From Nitrospirota bacterium (GTDB lineage Bacteria; Nitrospirota; Leptospirillia; Leptospirillales; Leptospirillaceae): a DNA stretch of 50,162 nt. The DNA lies in contig JAKADN010000007.1 in NCBI GenBank assembly GCA_021820445.1, positions 1 to 50,162 of the forward strand. The letters run 5' to 3'. The position numbers and the translations under genes were made by a program. Below the pieces are notes generated by a model. That model saw only the letters and a program-made list of their open reading frames with translations. It did no database searches and was not told where the DNA came from. Shown here in pieces: positions 24,503 to 34,984 of the stretch (within the stretch, counting starts at the first letter, position 1; every line of letters begins with the position of its first letter).

Positions 24503-24592
24503 TTACTTCTTCTTGTGACGGGACTGTCTTCGAAGCTTCTTGTATTTGTGTTTCCGGATCTTCTTGCGACGCTTTTTGATAACACTCGACAT
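24503..24592 (-). CDS. bS22-like / AURKAIP1-COX24-domain mini-protein
   Basis: A 29-residue, extremely basic protein starting 'MSSVIKKRRKKIRKHK' and ending 'RRQSRHKKK'. It matches the short AURKAIP1/COX24-domain proteins of bacteria, including bS22 of mycobacterial 30S subunits ('SVIKKRRK..' start, then 'KHRKL'). Such proteins sit in the decoding-centre region of the ribosome. It is below the usual length cut-off for gene callers. ATG 24592 is the only start that gives a family-like N-terminus; the frame is open upstream to 24703 without family sequence. A promoter lies about 125 bases before it, just past the ftsB stop. Confidence 0.72.
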   Translation of the reverse strand: MSSVIKKRRKKIRKHKYKKLRRQSRHKKK

Positions 24593-24714
24593 GCGCTCGT
24601 TTTCTCCCAGGCCCCCCCGGTCGTACCGGAAGGAGTCCTCTAACGCCTTGACCGTTTGATTGTCCCGACAAATGCCTTCGCGACACCGAATTGGAATGAA
24701 CACAACAAGTGATG

Positions 24715-24744
24715 ATCCTAACGCACTTTCATCTTAAAAATCAA
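24715..24744 (-). promoter_or_regulatory. promoter for bS22-like gene
   Basis: On the minus strand TTGATT (24744-24739) and TAGGAT (24720-24715) are 18 bases apart, immediately after the ftsB gene. Confidence 0.4.
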
Positions 24745-24746
24745 CG

Positions 24747-25076
24747 TTATTCCCGGCTCCCCTCCCTGGGAAGAACGAGAATTTCGCCCGGGCGGAGGCG
24801 ATGCTCCCGTTCACGGGCCTGACGTTCCAGGGCGAAGGGATCCGAACGCAGGGAATTGACGCGGGCCTCGAGAACACGGACGCGTCCCTGGATCCGCCCG
24901 AGAGCCTGGCCTGCCTCCCGCTCCTTGAAGACATAAGAAACGAGAGGAAGAACACCCGTTGTGGCTGACAGGAGGGCTCCCCCCGTCCAGATCCAAAGCC
25001 CTGCCCCCACGATCCAGTAAAACCAGAGCTGGCCATTTCCCTTTTCCTGAATTCCTTTTCGAGGGGAGGCTCCCAT
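24747..25076 (-). CDS. ftsB: FtsB/DivIC-type septum formation initiator
   Basis: A 109-residue single-pass membrane protein: a hydrophobic helix around residues 17-38 ('LWFYWIVGAGLWIWTGGALL'), then a short coiled coil ('GQALGRIQGRVRVLEARVNS') and 'DPFALERQAREREHRLRPGEI', the conserved end of FtsB/DivIC. FtsB links FtsQ and FtsL in the division complex. Its place nine bases after enolase is the classical eno-ftsB order, which supports the call. A 5' extension of about 15 residues before the helix is slightly longer than usual. Confidence 0.82.
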   Translation of the reverse strand: MGASPRKGIQEKGNGQLWFYWIVGAGLWIWTGGALLSATTGVLPLVSYVFKEREAGQALGRIQGRVRVLEARVNSLRSDPFALERQAREREHRLRPGEILVLPREGSRE

Positions 25077-25085
25077 GGGCGGCCT

Positions 25086-26862
<1,777 letters not shown>

Positions 26863-26901
26863 GGTCTCTCCGGCGGTGAAGGAATCGGCCTCTGGAATGG
26901 A

Positions 26902-27543
26902 TCAACCGGTCGAACCCGGTCCCATTTTGAAGGAAACAAGGCGTTTTGACCAGTGCCATTTACCGGTCGCCGACCACCCCCCCTCCCCGACAAAGCCGAC
27001 CCCTTTGGCATAATATTCGTAAAGGTACTGGGTCGAACGCCGGCTGATCAGATCGTAGGTCAGTTTTCTCCGGACAACCCAGCAGACGAAGGTCCCGGCC
27101 GGAAGGGTGATCCGGACCTTGCCCCAGACCCGGTCGTGGATCGTGTTCTGCCCATCCTCCCCATCCCAGCCGTCCCCTTTTTTGAAGGGAAGATGCGCCC
27201 GGACAAGCGGGGGGTGGTAATGAAAAACAGCCTTCGAAAAGGCCGAGGTGCTGGTCAGCTTGGCGTAGTTCCCGGTCGCCGGATCATAGGAAAATGTGGA
27301 GACGATCGTCTTCGGCGGAAAATTCAGGTAGCCGATCTTCCTGACGACCTCTAGAGTCCGGGGTGCGGCCGGGAGGCCGGGCAAGGGCCGAATCGATTCC
27401 TGGATCCGGATCTTGCCACCCAGACCCTCATAGACCTTTTCCATGGGAGCGAAGGGAAGATAGGCGAAGGGATCCTGCGCAGCCATTGCGGGGGAAGCGG
27501 CAAAATAGGTTCCCAGCGCGAACAAGGCACACAAAAGACGCAT
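26902..27543 (-). CDS. secreted DUF3108-like protein
   Basis: A 213-residue protein with a clear signal peptide (about 1-20, 'LLCALFALGTYFAASPAMAA'). The rest is strand-rich with 'LTSTSAFSKAVFHYHPPLV', 'RVWGKVRITLPAGTFVCWVV' and 'YEYYAKGVGFVGEGG', which resemble the 'V.aG.f......TYW...vG.Vr' C-terminal hairpin of DUF3108-like and related periplasmic proteins. ATG 27543 was chosen over an adjacent TTG; AAAGG lies eight bases upstream. It starts four bases after gatB and is read with the tetrahaem cytochrome. The precise role is unknown. Confidence 0.6.
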   Translation of the reverse strand: MRLLCALFALGTYFAASPAMAAQDPFAYLPFAPMEKVYEGLGGKIRIQESIRPLPGLPAAPRTLEVVRKIGYLNFPPKTIVSTFSYDPATGNYAKLTSTSAFSKAVFHYHPPLVRAHLPFKKGDGWDGEDGQNTIHDRVWGKVRITLPAGTFVCWVVRRKLTYDLISRRSTQYLYEYYAKGVGFVGEGGWSATGKWHWSKRLVSFKMGPGSTG

Positions 27544-27547
27544 CAAA

Positions 27548-29038
27548 CTACCCTTTCAGCTTGTCCCGAAGAATCTCGTTGACCTTTTCCGGGTTGGCCT
27601 TTCCCCGTGATTTCTTCATCACCGCCCCGACGAAAAATCCGAACAGGCGATCCTTCCCCCCCCGGTAGGCCGCGACTTCCGCGGGATTCTCGGCCAAGAC
27701 GCCTTCCACGAGACGCCCCAGCTCATCGTCGCCTGAGAGTTGCACCAGACCGAGTTCCTCGACCAGGAGGAGCGGATTTCTGCTTTCCTCGACCGCCCGA
27801 CTGTAGACCTCCTTCGCCTGGGAAAAGGACAGGGAGCCCGCGAGAACCTTTCCGAGGAGGGCGACTGTATGGACCACGGCCGTTTCTCCCTCCAGCACCC
27901 CTTCCCCCTGACGGTTGAACTCCCGGAGAACCTCCGAGAGGACAAAGGAGGTCCAGCGTTCCCGCGCCTTCCTCAAGGCATCCCCGGCGGGCGAGGCGGA
28001 CCGGAAAAGGGAGAGCCCCTCTTCGAAGTACCGGGAGAGGGCCTCCTCGGCCACGAGGATCTCCGCATCGGCTCGGGAGAGTCCGAACTCCGCACAGAAG
28101 CGTTCGACCTTTTTCTCGGGAAGCTCGGGAAGGGATCTCCTCTCCTCTTCGACCAGAACAGGGTCGATGACGAGGGAGGGAAGATCCGGCTCGGGAAAAT
28201 ACCGGTAGTCGAGGGCCTCCTCCTTGCTCCGCATGGGCTTGGTCCGGCCCGAGGACGGATCGAAGAGGCGGGTTTCCTGGACGATCTTTTCCCCCGACTC
28301 CACGGCCTCTATCTGGCGTTCGATCTCGTAGACCATGGCCTTGTGGACAAAGCGAAAGGAATTGACATTCTTGATTTCGACCCGGGTTCCGAAAACCGTG
28401 GAGCCCGGACGGCGGATCGAGAGATTGATGTCGCAGCGGAAGGATCCCTCTTCCATATTGCCGTCGGAGACCTTCGTCGCCCGCAAAAGCTGCCTCAGGC
28501 GCTTCAGATAGTCGACCGCTTCATCAGGGCTCCGGATATCGGGCTCCGAAACGATCTCAAGAAGGGGAACTCCTGCGCGGTTCAGATCGACATGGCTTCT
28601 GTCGGGAATTCCGGCGTGGAGGTTCTTTCCGGCATCCTCTTCGAGATGCATGCGGTGAATCCGGATTGTCCTCTCACCGGCCTCCGTCCGGATGCGGAGC
28701 CCTCCCCCGGTCAGGAGAGGTGTCGCGTACTGGGAAATCTGATACCCCTTCGGCAGATCCGGATAGAAGTAGTGTTTTCGCTCGAAGACGCTGACCGGCG
28801 ACACCTGGCATCCGGCCGCCAGTCCGGCCCTCACGCCGAGGCGCACCGCCTCCCCGTTCAGGACGGGAAGAGTTCCCGGATGTCCCATGCACACGGGACA
28901 GACCAGAGTATTCGGCGGGGCTCCGAATCGGTTTTCGCAACGGCAGAAAAGCTTTGTCTTCGTCAGAAGCTGGGTGTGGACCTCGAGGCCGACCACGACC
29001 TCCCAGTCCCGAAGGCGCGCATCCGACCCTCCGCTCAT
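27548..29038 (-). CDS. gatB: Asp-tRNA(Asn)/Glu-tRNA(Gln) amidotransferase subunit B
   Basis: A 496-residue subunit of the GatCAB amidotransferase, which phosphorylates and amidates mischarged tRNA. Landmarks: 'VVVGLEVHTQLLTKTKLFC', 'CPVCMGHPGTLPVLN', 'RIHRMHLEEDAGK', 'DLNRAGVPLLEIVSEPD' and a C-terminal helical YqeY/tail domain. The two Cys near the N-terminus are part of the usual zinc site. ATG 29038 forms an ATGA overlap with the gatA stop; a longer frame runs upstream only as antisense-free gatA coding. Presence implies that Gln- or Asn-tRNA is made indirectly. Confidence 0.96.
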   Translation of the reverse strand: MSGGSDARLRDWEVVVGLEVHTQLLTKTKLFCRCENRFGAPPNTLVCPVCMGHPGTLPVLNGEAVRLGVRAGLAAGCQVSPVSVFERKHYFYPDLPKGYQISQYATPLLTGGGLRIRTEAGERTIRIHRMHLEEDAGKNLHAGIPDRSHVDLNRAGVPLLEIVSEPDIRSPDEAVDYLKRLRQLLRATKVSDGNMEEGSFRCDINLSIRRPGSTVFGTRVEIKNVNSFRFVHKAMVYEIERQIEAVESGEKIVQETRLFDPSSGRTKPMRSKEEALDYRYFPEPDLPSLVIDPVLVEEERRSLPELPEKKVERFCAEFGLSRADAEILVAEEALSRYFEEGLSLFRSASPAGDALRKARERWTSFVLSEVLREFNRQGEGVLEGETAVVHTVALLGKVLAGSLSFSQAKEVYSRAVEESRNPLLLVEELGLVQLSGDDELGRLVEGVLAENPAEVAAYRGGKDRLFGFFVGAVMKKSRGKANPEKVNEILRDKLKG

Positions 29039-30534
29039 CGGCGACCTCCTTCGGACAAACCGTCGACATGGCCGGCGTGGACCTCCGGCAGGGGCATCGG
29101 ATAAAGTCCGGCAATCCGGTCCGCCATCCTGAGGAGACGACCTTCCGACCAGGGAGGCCCGATCAGGTGAGCGCCAACGGGCAAGCCGTGGGAATCGACC
29201 CCCACGGGAACGGACAGGGCCGGAAGACCGGCCAGATTGGCCGTAATGGTATAGACGTCGGAGAGATACATCGAGAGGGGATCTCCGGTTTTTTCCCCAA
29301 AAGCGAAGGGGGGTGTGGGGGAAGTGGGGGTCAGGATCATGTCGCATTGCCTGAAGGCTTCGAGGAAGTCCCGCCTGATAAGCGCCTGCACCTTCCGGGC
29401 CTTCCGGTAGAAGGCGTCCTGGTATCCGGCCGACAGGGCGAAGGTTCCCAGGAGAATTCGCCGTTTCACTTCGTCGCCGAATCCCTGATCCCGCGTCTCC
29501 TCGTACATCGACCGGAGATCGGCGGGGTTCTTGACCCGGAATCCGTACCGGACCCCGTCGAATCGGGACAGGTTCGAGGAGGCTTCGGAGGTGGCCACCA
29601 GGTAGTAGACGTTGATTCCGTACCGGGAATGAGGAAGGGTCACCGAGACCTCGCGCGCCCCCTCTCCCGAAAGGGAATCCCGAAGATTCCTGAGCCGCTC
29701 CCGGATGGAGTCGTCCAGACCTTCCCCGAAAAGCGCCTCCGGAATTCCGATCCGCACTCCCCCGATCTCCGTCGACTGGTATTCGGAACGCATTTCGGCG
29801 GGATCGCGGTCGACGGTGGTCATGTCCAGCGGATCCTTACCCGCCATCGCCACCAGGGCCTCCAGGGCGTCGGCCCCCGATCCGGCAAAAGGTCCGATCT
29901 GGTCAAGCGACGAGGAAAAGGCGACCAGACCGGAGCGGGAGATCCGTCCGTAGGTCGGCTTGACCCCCAGAACCCCGCAAAAAGCGGCAGGCTGCCGGAT
30001 CGATCCTCCGGTGTCGGATCCCAGAGAGAGAGGGGCGAGACCCGCGGCCACCGCCGCGGCCGATCCCCCCGAGGAGCCTCCGGGAACCCTGGAGGGATTC
30101 CAGGGATTGCGGGTCGGACCGAAGGCAGAATTCTCCGTGGAAGAGCCCATCGCAAACTCATCGAGGTTGGTTTTTCCCAGGACAACAACACCGTGGGAGA
30201 GGAGACGGGCCACCGCCGTCGCCGTCCGCCGGGAGACGTACCCCGACAGGATCCGGGAGGCACAGGTGGTCGGATAGCCCTCCATCTCGAGGTTGTCCTT
30301 GATCATGACGGGATAGCCGGTAAACGGAGAATCGGCCTTGTTCCGGACCAGGCGCGCGTCGATCTGCCGGGCCCGGTTGACGGCATTCTGATTGATTGAC
30401 AGACAGACATTCAGAGACGGATTGAGCGCCTCCGTCCGCGAGAGAAAGTAGCGGGTCACCTCTTCGATCGAAAAACGCCGTTCGTCGCGACCCCGGGCAA
30501 ATTCGGCGAGGGATGAAAAAAAGGGATTCTTCAC
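29035..30534 (-). CDS. gatA: Asp-tRNA(Asn)/Glu-tRNA(Gln) amidotransferase subunit A
   Basis: A 499-residue amidase-family subunit that releases ammonia from glutamine. The Ser-cisSer-Lys triad is visible: Lys79 in 'YPVMIKDN', Ser154 in 'VPGGSSGGSAA' and Ser178 in 'GSDTGGSIRQPA'; the numbers coincide with those I recall for the Staphylococcus enzyme. GTG 30534 overlaps the panD stop as GTGA, and the 3' end overlaps gatB. The gene lies in the order gatC-panD-gatA-gatB. Confidence 0.96.
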   Translation of the reverse strand: MKNPFFSSLAEFARGRDERRFSIEEVTRYFLSRTEALNPSLNVCLSINQNAVNRARQIDARLVRNKADSPFTGYPVMIKDNLEMEGYPTTCASRILSGYVSRRTATAVARLLSHGVVVLGKTNLDEFAMGSSTENSAFGPTRNPWNPSRVPGGSSGGSAAAVAAGLAPLSLGSDTGGSIRQPAAFCGVLGVKPTYGRISRSGLVAFSSSLDQIGPFAGSGADALEALVAMAGKDPLDMTTVDRDPAEMRSEYQSTEIGGVRIGIPEALFGEGLDDSIRERLRNLRDSLSGEGAREVSVTLPHSRYGINVYYLVATSEASSNLSRFDGVRYGFRVKNPADLRSMYEETRDQGFGDEVKRRILLGTFALSAGYQDAFYRKARKVQALIRRDFLEAFRQCDMILTPTSPTPPFAFGEKTGDPLSMYLSDVYTITANLAGLPALSVPVGVDSHGLPVGAHLIGPPWSEGRLLRMADRIAGLYPMPLPEVHAGHVDGLSEGGRR

Positions 30535-30917
30535 CGTCCCTCCCCGCTCTCGAAACCCGCGATTTTGAGGCCCTTGATCGCATTCTTTCCGTCCACCATG
30601 ACGATGACGGGGCGATGGTGTGGAACCTCCTCCGGAGACAGGAGTCCATAGGAAAAGATGATGACCCGGTCTCCGACGGCCCCCTTGCGGGCGGTCGGCC
30701 CGTTGAGGCAGATGGTTCCGGAGCCTTTCTTCCCCTCGATGACATACGTGGAGAATCGTTCCCCGTTATTGAGATTGCTGATGACCACCTCTTCGTAGGG
30801 CAGGATGCCCGCTGCCTCCATGAGATCGGTGTCGAGCGTCAGGCTCCCCTCGTATTCGAGCTCCGACTGGGTCACAGTCGCCCGATGGATCTTGGACCGC
30901 AAAAAGGACCTCAACAT
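30531..30917 (-). CDS. panD: aspartate 1-decarboxylase
   Basis: A 128-residue pyruvoyl enzyme that makes beta-alanine for pantothenate and CoA. The self-cleavage site Gly24-Ser25 in 'YEGSLTLD' is intact, as are 'KIHRATVTQSELEY', 'NLNNGERFSTYVI' and 'GDRVIIFSYG'. It starts three bases after gatC and overlaps gatA by four bases. Sitting inside the gat operon is unusual and ties CoA supply to tRNA amidation. Confidence 0.96.
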   Translation of the reverse strand: MLRSFLRSKIHRATVTQSELEYEGSLTLDTDLMEAAGILPYEEVVISNLNNGERFSTYVIEGKKGSGTICLNGPTARKGAVGDRVIIFSYGLLSPEEVPHHRPVIVMVDGKNAIKGLKIAGFESGEGR

Positions 30918-30920
30918 GCT

Positions 30921-31214
30921 TCACCGACCTTCTTCAAGAATTCGTGGGACACGGAAAAAAGAACCAGAGTGATCCGGAGCTCCCGCCAGGGCCACCTCGG
31001 TCGAGAGGGACGGAGCTGGCGTGTCCGTTGCGAGGAGGGTCGGGGAAAGGGCCGCTCCGTCCTGGCCTGGTTCCGAGATATCGACAACGGAAAGTCCTTC
31101 GACGTAATTTAAAATGGCGGAAATCTCGCCCGTCATTCTGTCCGCCTCGGCCTCCGTGAGAGCCAGGGCTGAAAGCCTGGCCACATGGAGGACATCGGCT
31201 TTGGAAAGATTCAC
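30921..31214 (-). CDS. gatC: Asp-tRNA(Asn)/Glu-tRNA(Gln) amidotransferase subunit C
   Basis: A 97-residue linker subunit that stabilises GatA on GatB. The N-terminal 'DVLHVARLSALALTEAEADR' and 'ISAILNYVEGLSVVDISE' are typical of the family. The start is GTG 31214 with AAGGA eight bases upstream. First gene of the eight-gene run to ftsB. Confidence 0.92.
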   Translation of the reverse strand: MNLSKADVLHVARLSALALTEAEADRMTGEISAILNYVEGLSVVDISEPGQDGAALSPTLLATDTPAPSLSTEVALAGAPDHSGSFFRVPRILEEGR

Positions 31215-31271
31215 GATACGCGTCCTTTCAAGTTCAAGTCTGATTTGGGATCTCCCTTCGGGAGTCCTCTT

Positions 31272-31280
31272 ATTATAACA
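31272..31280 (-). promoter_or_regulatory. extended -10 promoter of gatC operon
   Basis: On the minus strand TGT-TATAAT is a perfect extended -10 element about 60 bases before gatC, with no good -35 box, as expected for that promoter class. A short CTCCC/GGGAG hairpin lies in the leader (31252-31264). Confidence 0.5.
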
Positions 31281-31307
31281 ATTTTTCCCGGTCCGCGGAG
31301 AGACCCG

Positions 31308-33635
31308 TCAGGGTTTCGGAAGCGGGCCTCCCTCGGGAAGTGTCAGGTTGGCCACGCGGGCCAGCAGGGTCCTGGACGCGCCATCGGAGAACCGGATGAC
31401 GACCTCGAGATCAGGGTCCGGAGAAAAGGCATCCGTCACCACCCCCTCCCCGAACCGGGGGTGGCGGACCCTTCGTCCGATCCATTCGGGACGACGGATG
31501 CGGACCCTTTCTGGCTCCATCCGGGAAGGCGGATCGCGCCGCACGGGGGGAGAAAGAGGCCGCTCCCCCCTCTCTGCCTGCTCCCGGCCAGAGAACGGAG
31601 CTCTGGTCCGGGACACCGGGGCGGATGGCCCCCTCGGGGCGGGGGATCGGACGTCCCATGGTCTGGAGGGCGCGCGTCCCGGCTCTCGGCTCCGGACCGG
31701 ATCCGGGCGATCCCCTTCGGCCAGGTGGGCCGGAATGTCCCGGAGAAAAGGGGAGGGAGGATGGGACTGAGTCCGGCCATAAAGGCGTCTTGTCTGACAC
31801 CAGGTGATATGCAGCCGGAGACGGGCTCGGGTCATGGCCACATAAAAGAGACGCCGCTCTTCCTCGATGTCGGTGGGAGACTTCCCCCGGATCGGAAGAA
31901 TCTGGTCTTCAAGGCCAACGACAAAGACCTGGTCGAACTCCAGCCCCTTTGACTGGTGAATGGTCATCAGCGCGACGGCGCCTCCTTCGACGGCCGTTCC
32001 GGGTTCCTGCTGGGCCAGGGCGATCTCCTCCAGGAAGAATGACAGGGGAGGACGGTCCTCATCCTCCGGAACCGCAAAACCTTCCGTCATCCGGATGAAC
32101 TCCGACACGGCCCCCAGCCTCCGGTCGCGCTCGTCCGGATCATGGCTCGACGTGGCGACCCACCCCCGGTAGTCCGTCCGCCCCAGGATCTCTTCCAGAA
32201 GGGCCCGGGGAGTCTCCCTTTCGCGGGCCCGTTCGCTCCCTTCCCGAAGGAGGGCAGCCAGATCCGGGAGGATCCCCGGCTTCCGCTGCTCGAGGGCGAG
32301 GCGATCGAGGAGCTCCGGGGCCATCGCCCCGGGAAGGGATTCCGCCAGGGCCTTCAGGGATTCGAGGGCCTTCTCCCCCAGACCCCTCGGCGGAACATTC
32401 AGAAGACGAAAGAGGCTCACCCGATCGAACGGATTGGCCATGACCCTCAGATAGGACAGGAGGTCCTTGACCTCCCGCCCCTCGAGAAATCCGCCCCCTC
32501 CCTTCCGGTAGTAGGGGATCCCCGAGAGGGACAGGGCCTTTTCGAAGGGAAGGGCCTGGGCATGGGTCCGATAAAGAATGGCGGACTCCCCGGCGCGACC
32601 GCCCATCTTCAGCCAGTCACGGATCTTCTGACACACGTAGTCTGCTTCCGTCTCTTCGGAGGAGAGCTCCTTCATGAAAACGGGAACCCCTGTCTCCCGG
32701 ACCGCGCGAACCGTCTTTTCGTAGCGCTGTCCGTTCCGGGCGATCACCGAGGAGGCGGCCGAGACGATCGTCGGGGTGGAACGGTAGTTCCGGGAGAGGA
32801 GGACCCGGCGGGATCCGGGATAGTGCTCTCCGAAGGAGCGGATATGAGAGATGTCCGCGCCCCTGAACTGGTAAATGCTCTGATCGTCGTCCCCGACGAC
32901 CGTCACGTTGCTCCGGTTTCGCGAGAGAAGGCGGATCAGCTCCTCCTGAAGCGGGTTGGTGTCCTGGTATTCGTCCACCAGGATATGGTGGAACTGCCCC
33001 CGAAGCTCCCCTGAAATCTCCGGAGAAGCGGAGAGGAGGGAGACGAGTCGGAGAAGGAGATCGTCGTAGTCCAGGGCACGATTGGATTCGAGCCCCTTTT
33101 CATAGTCCTCGTAGCAGGTGGCGAGCCACCGGTTCGTCCCGAAGAGACGTCGGGCCAGATCGGGGCCCGGTTTCTGGCGGGCGTTTTTCCAGCGCCCGAT
33201 CTGGCGAAGTGCGTCCTGGGGGTTCAGATCGTCTTCGGTGATCCGATGGCGCTTCATGATCTCCCGAACAAGCGCCTTCTGATCTCCGGAATCAAAAATC
33301 GTAAAGTCGGGAGAGAGCCCCGCCTGGGAGGCATACTTTCTGAGAAGTCGCGCCGAAAGGGAGTGGAATGTCCCGACCCAGGGAAGCCGGGCCCCCGGGA
33401 TTTTCCGGGAGATCCGTTCCACGAGCTCTCCCGCCGCCTTGCGCGTGAAGGTGGCGACGAAAAAATGTTCCCCTCCCTTTCCGGACCGGTCGATCAGCGT
33501 CAGGAGTCGCTCGATCACGACCCGGGTCTTTCCTGAACCTGCGGGTGCCAGCACGAGAAGTGGGCCCCCTTCATGAAGGACGGCGGCCTCCTGTTCGGGA
33601 TTGAGAGGGATGTCGCGGGTATCGGAACCGTTCAA
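31308..33635 (-). CDS. pcrA: UvrD/PcrA-type DNA helicase
   Basis: A 775-residue superfamily 1A helicase for nucleotide excision repair, replication restart and removal of bound proteins. Seen: Q motif 'LNPEQEAAVLH', Walker A 'APAGSGKTRVV', 'DYDDLLLRL', 'ILVDEYQDTNPLQEEL', 'VVGDDDQSIYQFRGA', 'LSRNYRST', 'MTIHQSKGLEFDQVFVVGL', 'RRLFYVAMTRAR'. The C-terminal 'GRRVRHPRFGEGVVTDAF' is the PcrA/UvrD Tudor-like module that binds RNA polymerase. The start is TTG 33635, which overlaps the upstream stop as TTGA; a longer open frame exists but is antisense-free propeller coding, not helicase. Last gene of the DUF502-glmU-glmS-propeller-pcrA run. Confidence 0.94.
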   Translation of the reverse strand: MNGSDTRDIPLNPEQEAAVLHEGGPLLVLAPAGSGKTRVVIERLLTLIDRSGKGGEHFFVATFTRKAAGELVERISRKIPGARLPWVGTFHSLSARLLRKYASQAGLSPDFTIFDSGDQKALVREIMKRHRITEDDLNPQDALRQIGRWKNARQKPGPDLARRLFGTNRWLATCYEDYEKGLESNRALDYDDLLLRLVSLLSASPEISGELRGQFHHILVDEYQDTNPLQEELIRLLSRNRSNVTVVGDDDQSIYQFRGADISHIRSFGEHYPGSRRVLLSRNYRSTPTIVSAASSVIARNGQRYEKTVRAVRETGVPVFMKELSSEETEADYVCQKIRDWLKMGGRAGESAILYRTHAQALPFEKALSLSGIPYYRKGGGGFLEGREVKDLLSYLRVMANPFDRVSLFRLLNVPPRGLGEKALESLKALAESLPGAMAPELLDRLALEQRKPGILPDLAALLREGSERARERETPRALLEEILGRTDYRGWVATSSHDPDERDRRLGAVSEFIRMTEGFAVPEDEDRPPLSFFLEEIALAQQEPGTAVEGGAVALMTIHQSKGLEFDQVFVVGLEDQILPIRGKSPTDIEEERRLFYVAMTRARLRLHITWCQTRRLYGRTQSHPPSPFLRDIPAHLAEGDRPDPVRSREPGRAPSRPWDVRSPAPRGPSAPVSRTRAPFSGREQAERGERPLSPPVRRDPPSRMEPERVRIRRPEWIGRRVRHPRFGEGVVTDAFSPDPDLEVVIRFSDGASRTLLARVANLTLPEGGPLPKP

Positions 33636-34963
33636 GAGGTCGGGGCTCCCCCGCCATCGAGAATCCGCGATCTCCACAGACCGGCAAACCGATCCGCGCT
33701 TTCCTCCTCCTCGTCCTTGGCAACAAAGAGGATTTCCCGCCCGGACGGAGAGAAGGCCGGACGGCAGTTGACCAGCTTGGCCGTGGCGTCGACGGGCAGG
33801 ATCCGGCTCGGCGGTCCCCCCGACACCTTCTGGAGGAAGGGCTCGGTGGGCCAGGTCCAGAAGGGCTTGGAGTCGGGCTTGGTCCGGAGGTAGAGAAAGG
33901 CCTCTCCCGTCGGGGACCAGAGAGGATAGAGGCTGTAGCCCGTCTTGACCACAGGAACGGTGGACCCCGCCTCCGGATGGTAGAGGGCGATCCCCCGTCC
34001 GCCCGCTTCGAGCTGCATCTCCATCAGGACCTCTGTTCCAGCTCCGGCAAGAAGGGGATAGAAAAACTCCCGATGCTCGAGAATGACGTGGTCTTCTCCG
34101 GTCTCGAGGTCGAGACGGTGGATCGTGTTTCTCTTCTGGGGATTCTCCACCCGCCGGTCCCGGGTGTGGAACCAGAGGGAGCGGCCGTCGGGGGAGAAGG
34201 AAAAGTGGTCGAGATGTTCGGAGGTGCGGAAGATTTCGCGGGACGAGGAGCCCGGCTCCCAGAGATACAGGAGGCATTCCTCCCGGAAGCGGCCCTCCTT
34301 GAATCGGACGATGTAGACCAGCCGGTCTCCCGCTGGAGACCAGTGGAAGTCTCCCAGGGTCTCCTCCTGGGCAAAACGGGCGGAAGGCCAGTCGATCACA
34401 TTGACCGGATTCTCCCCGAGGGGCCCGCAGACTGTAATCTGGTCGCCCAGAACCATATGCTGCGTGGTCTTCCAGAGAATCTTCCGGGTATAGGGCTTCC
34501 AGCGCTGCCGGGTGTGTATGGCGAGAAGCCGCCCCGAGGGAGAGGGGAGCAGGGCCTGGGGGCGGATCGCGTCCGTATCGAAGGGAAAGGGCTCGACCGT
34601 TCCCGTCAGAGTGTCAAGGCGATGCAGGGCCCATCGGGCTCCGTAATGCTCCCAGTTCGGCCGGTCCTGATGGAAGGTGATGTACCGGCTGTCCGGAGAC
34701 CAGGCATAGATCAGCTCGTTCGCCCCCCGTCCCCGCTCACGGTAGTTCACCGCCACAAGATTCTTTCCCACGTCATGAAGAACCTCCCGGGACTTGGCGT
34801 CAATGACCGTGAGACAGCCCAGATCCCGTGTCTCGTGAATGGTGTCCGGATCGGTCAGTCGTACGAAGGCGATTTTGGAGGCGTCCGGAGAGTAGGAAGG
34901 AATGACCACCTCGACCTTTCCGGGAACCAGGGGTTCTGTTTCGATCGTCCATTCATGGGCCAT
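33632..34963 (-). CDS. cytoplasmic PD40/WD40-like beta-propeller protein
   Basis: A 443-residue protein of repeated blades with 'YSPDASKIAFVR', 'WSPDSRYITFH', 'SPSGRLLAIHT', 'WSPAGDRLVYIVRF', 'FSPDGRSLWFH', 'WSPTGEAFLYL' and 'FSPSGREILFVAK': the 'SPDG..i.f' motif of TolB-like PD40 propellers, about seven of them. There is no signal peptide, so unlike TolB it should be cytoplasmic. ATG 34963 has GAGGAG nine bases upstream, 21 bases after glmS. Its 3' end overlaps pcrA. The partner is unknown. Confidence 0.8.
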   Translation of the reverse strand: MAHEWTIETEPLVPGKVEVVIPSYSPDASKIAFVRLTDPDTIHETRDLGCLTVIDAKSREVLHDVGKNLVAVNYRERGRGANELIYAWSPDSRYITFHQDRPNWEHYGARWALHRLDTLTGTVEPFPFDTDAIRPQALLPSPSGRLLAIHTRQRWKPYTRKILWKTTQHMVLGDQITVCGPLGENPVNVIDWPSARFAQEETLGDFHWSPAGDRLVYIVRFKEGRFREECLLYLWEPGSSSREIFRTSEHLDHFSFSPDGRSLWFHTRDRRVENPQKRNTIHRLDLETGEDHVILEHREFFYPLLAGAGTEVLMEMQLEAGGRGIALYHPEAGSTVPVVKTGYSLYPLWSPTGEAFLYLRTKPDSKPFWTWPTEPFLQKVSGGPPSRILPVDATAKLVNCRPAFSPSGREILFVAKDEEEESADRFAGLWRSRILDGGGAPTS

Positions 34964-34984
34964 GACAAAAAGCTCCTCAGTGTT

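Noticed and set aside
31308-34277. 989-codon version of the PcrA gene
   Set aside because: The extra 214 codons overlap the propeller gene, and helicase sequence begins only after TTG 33635.
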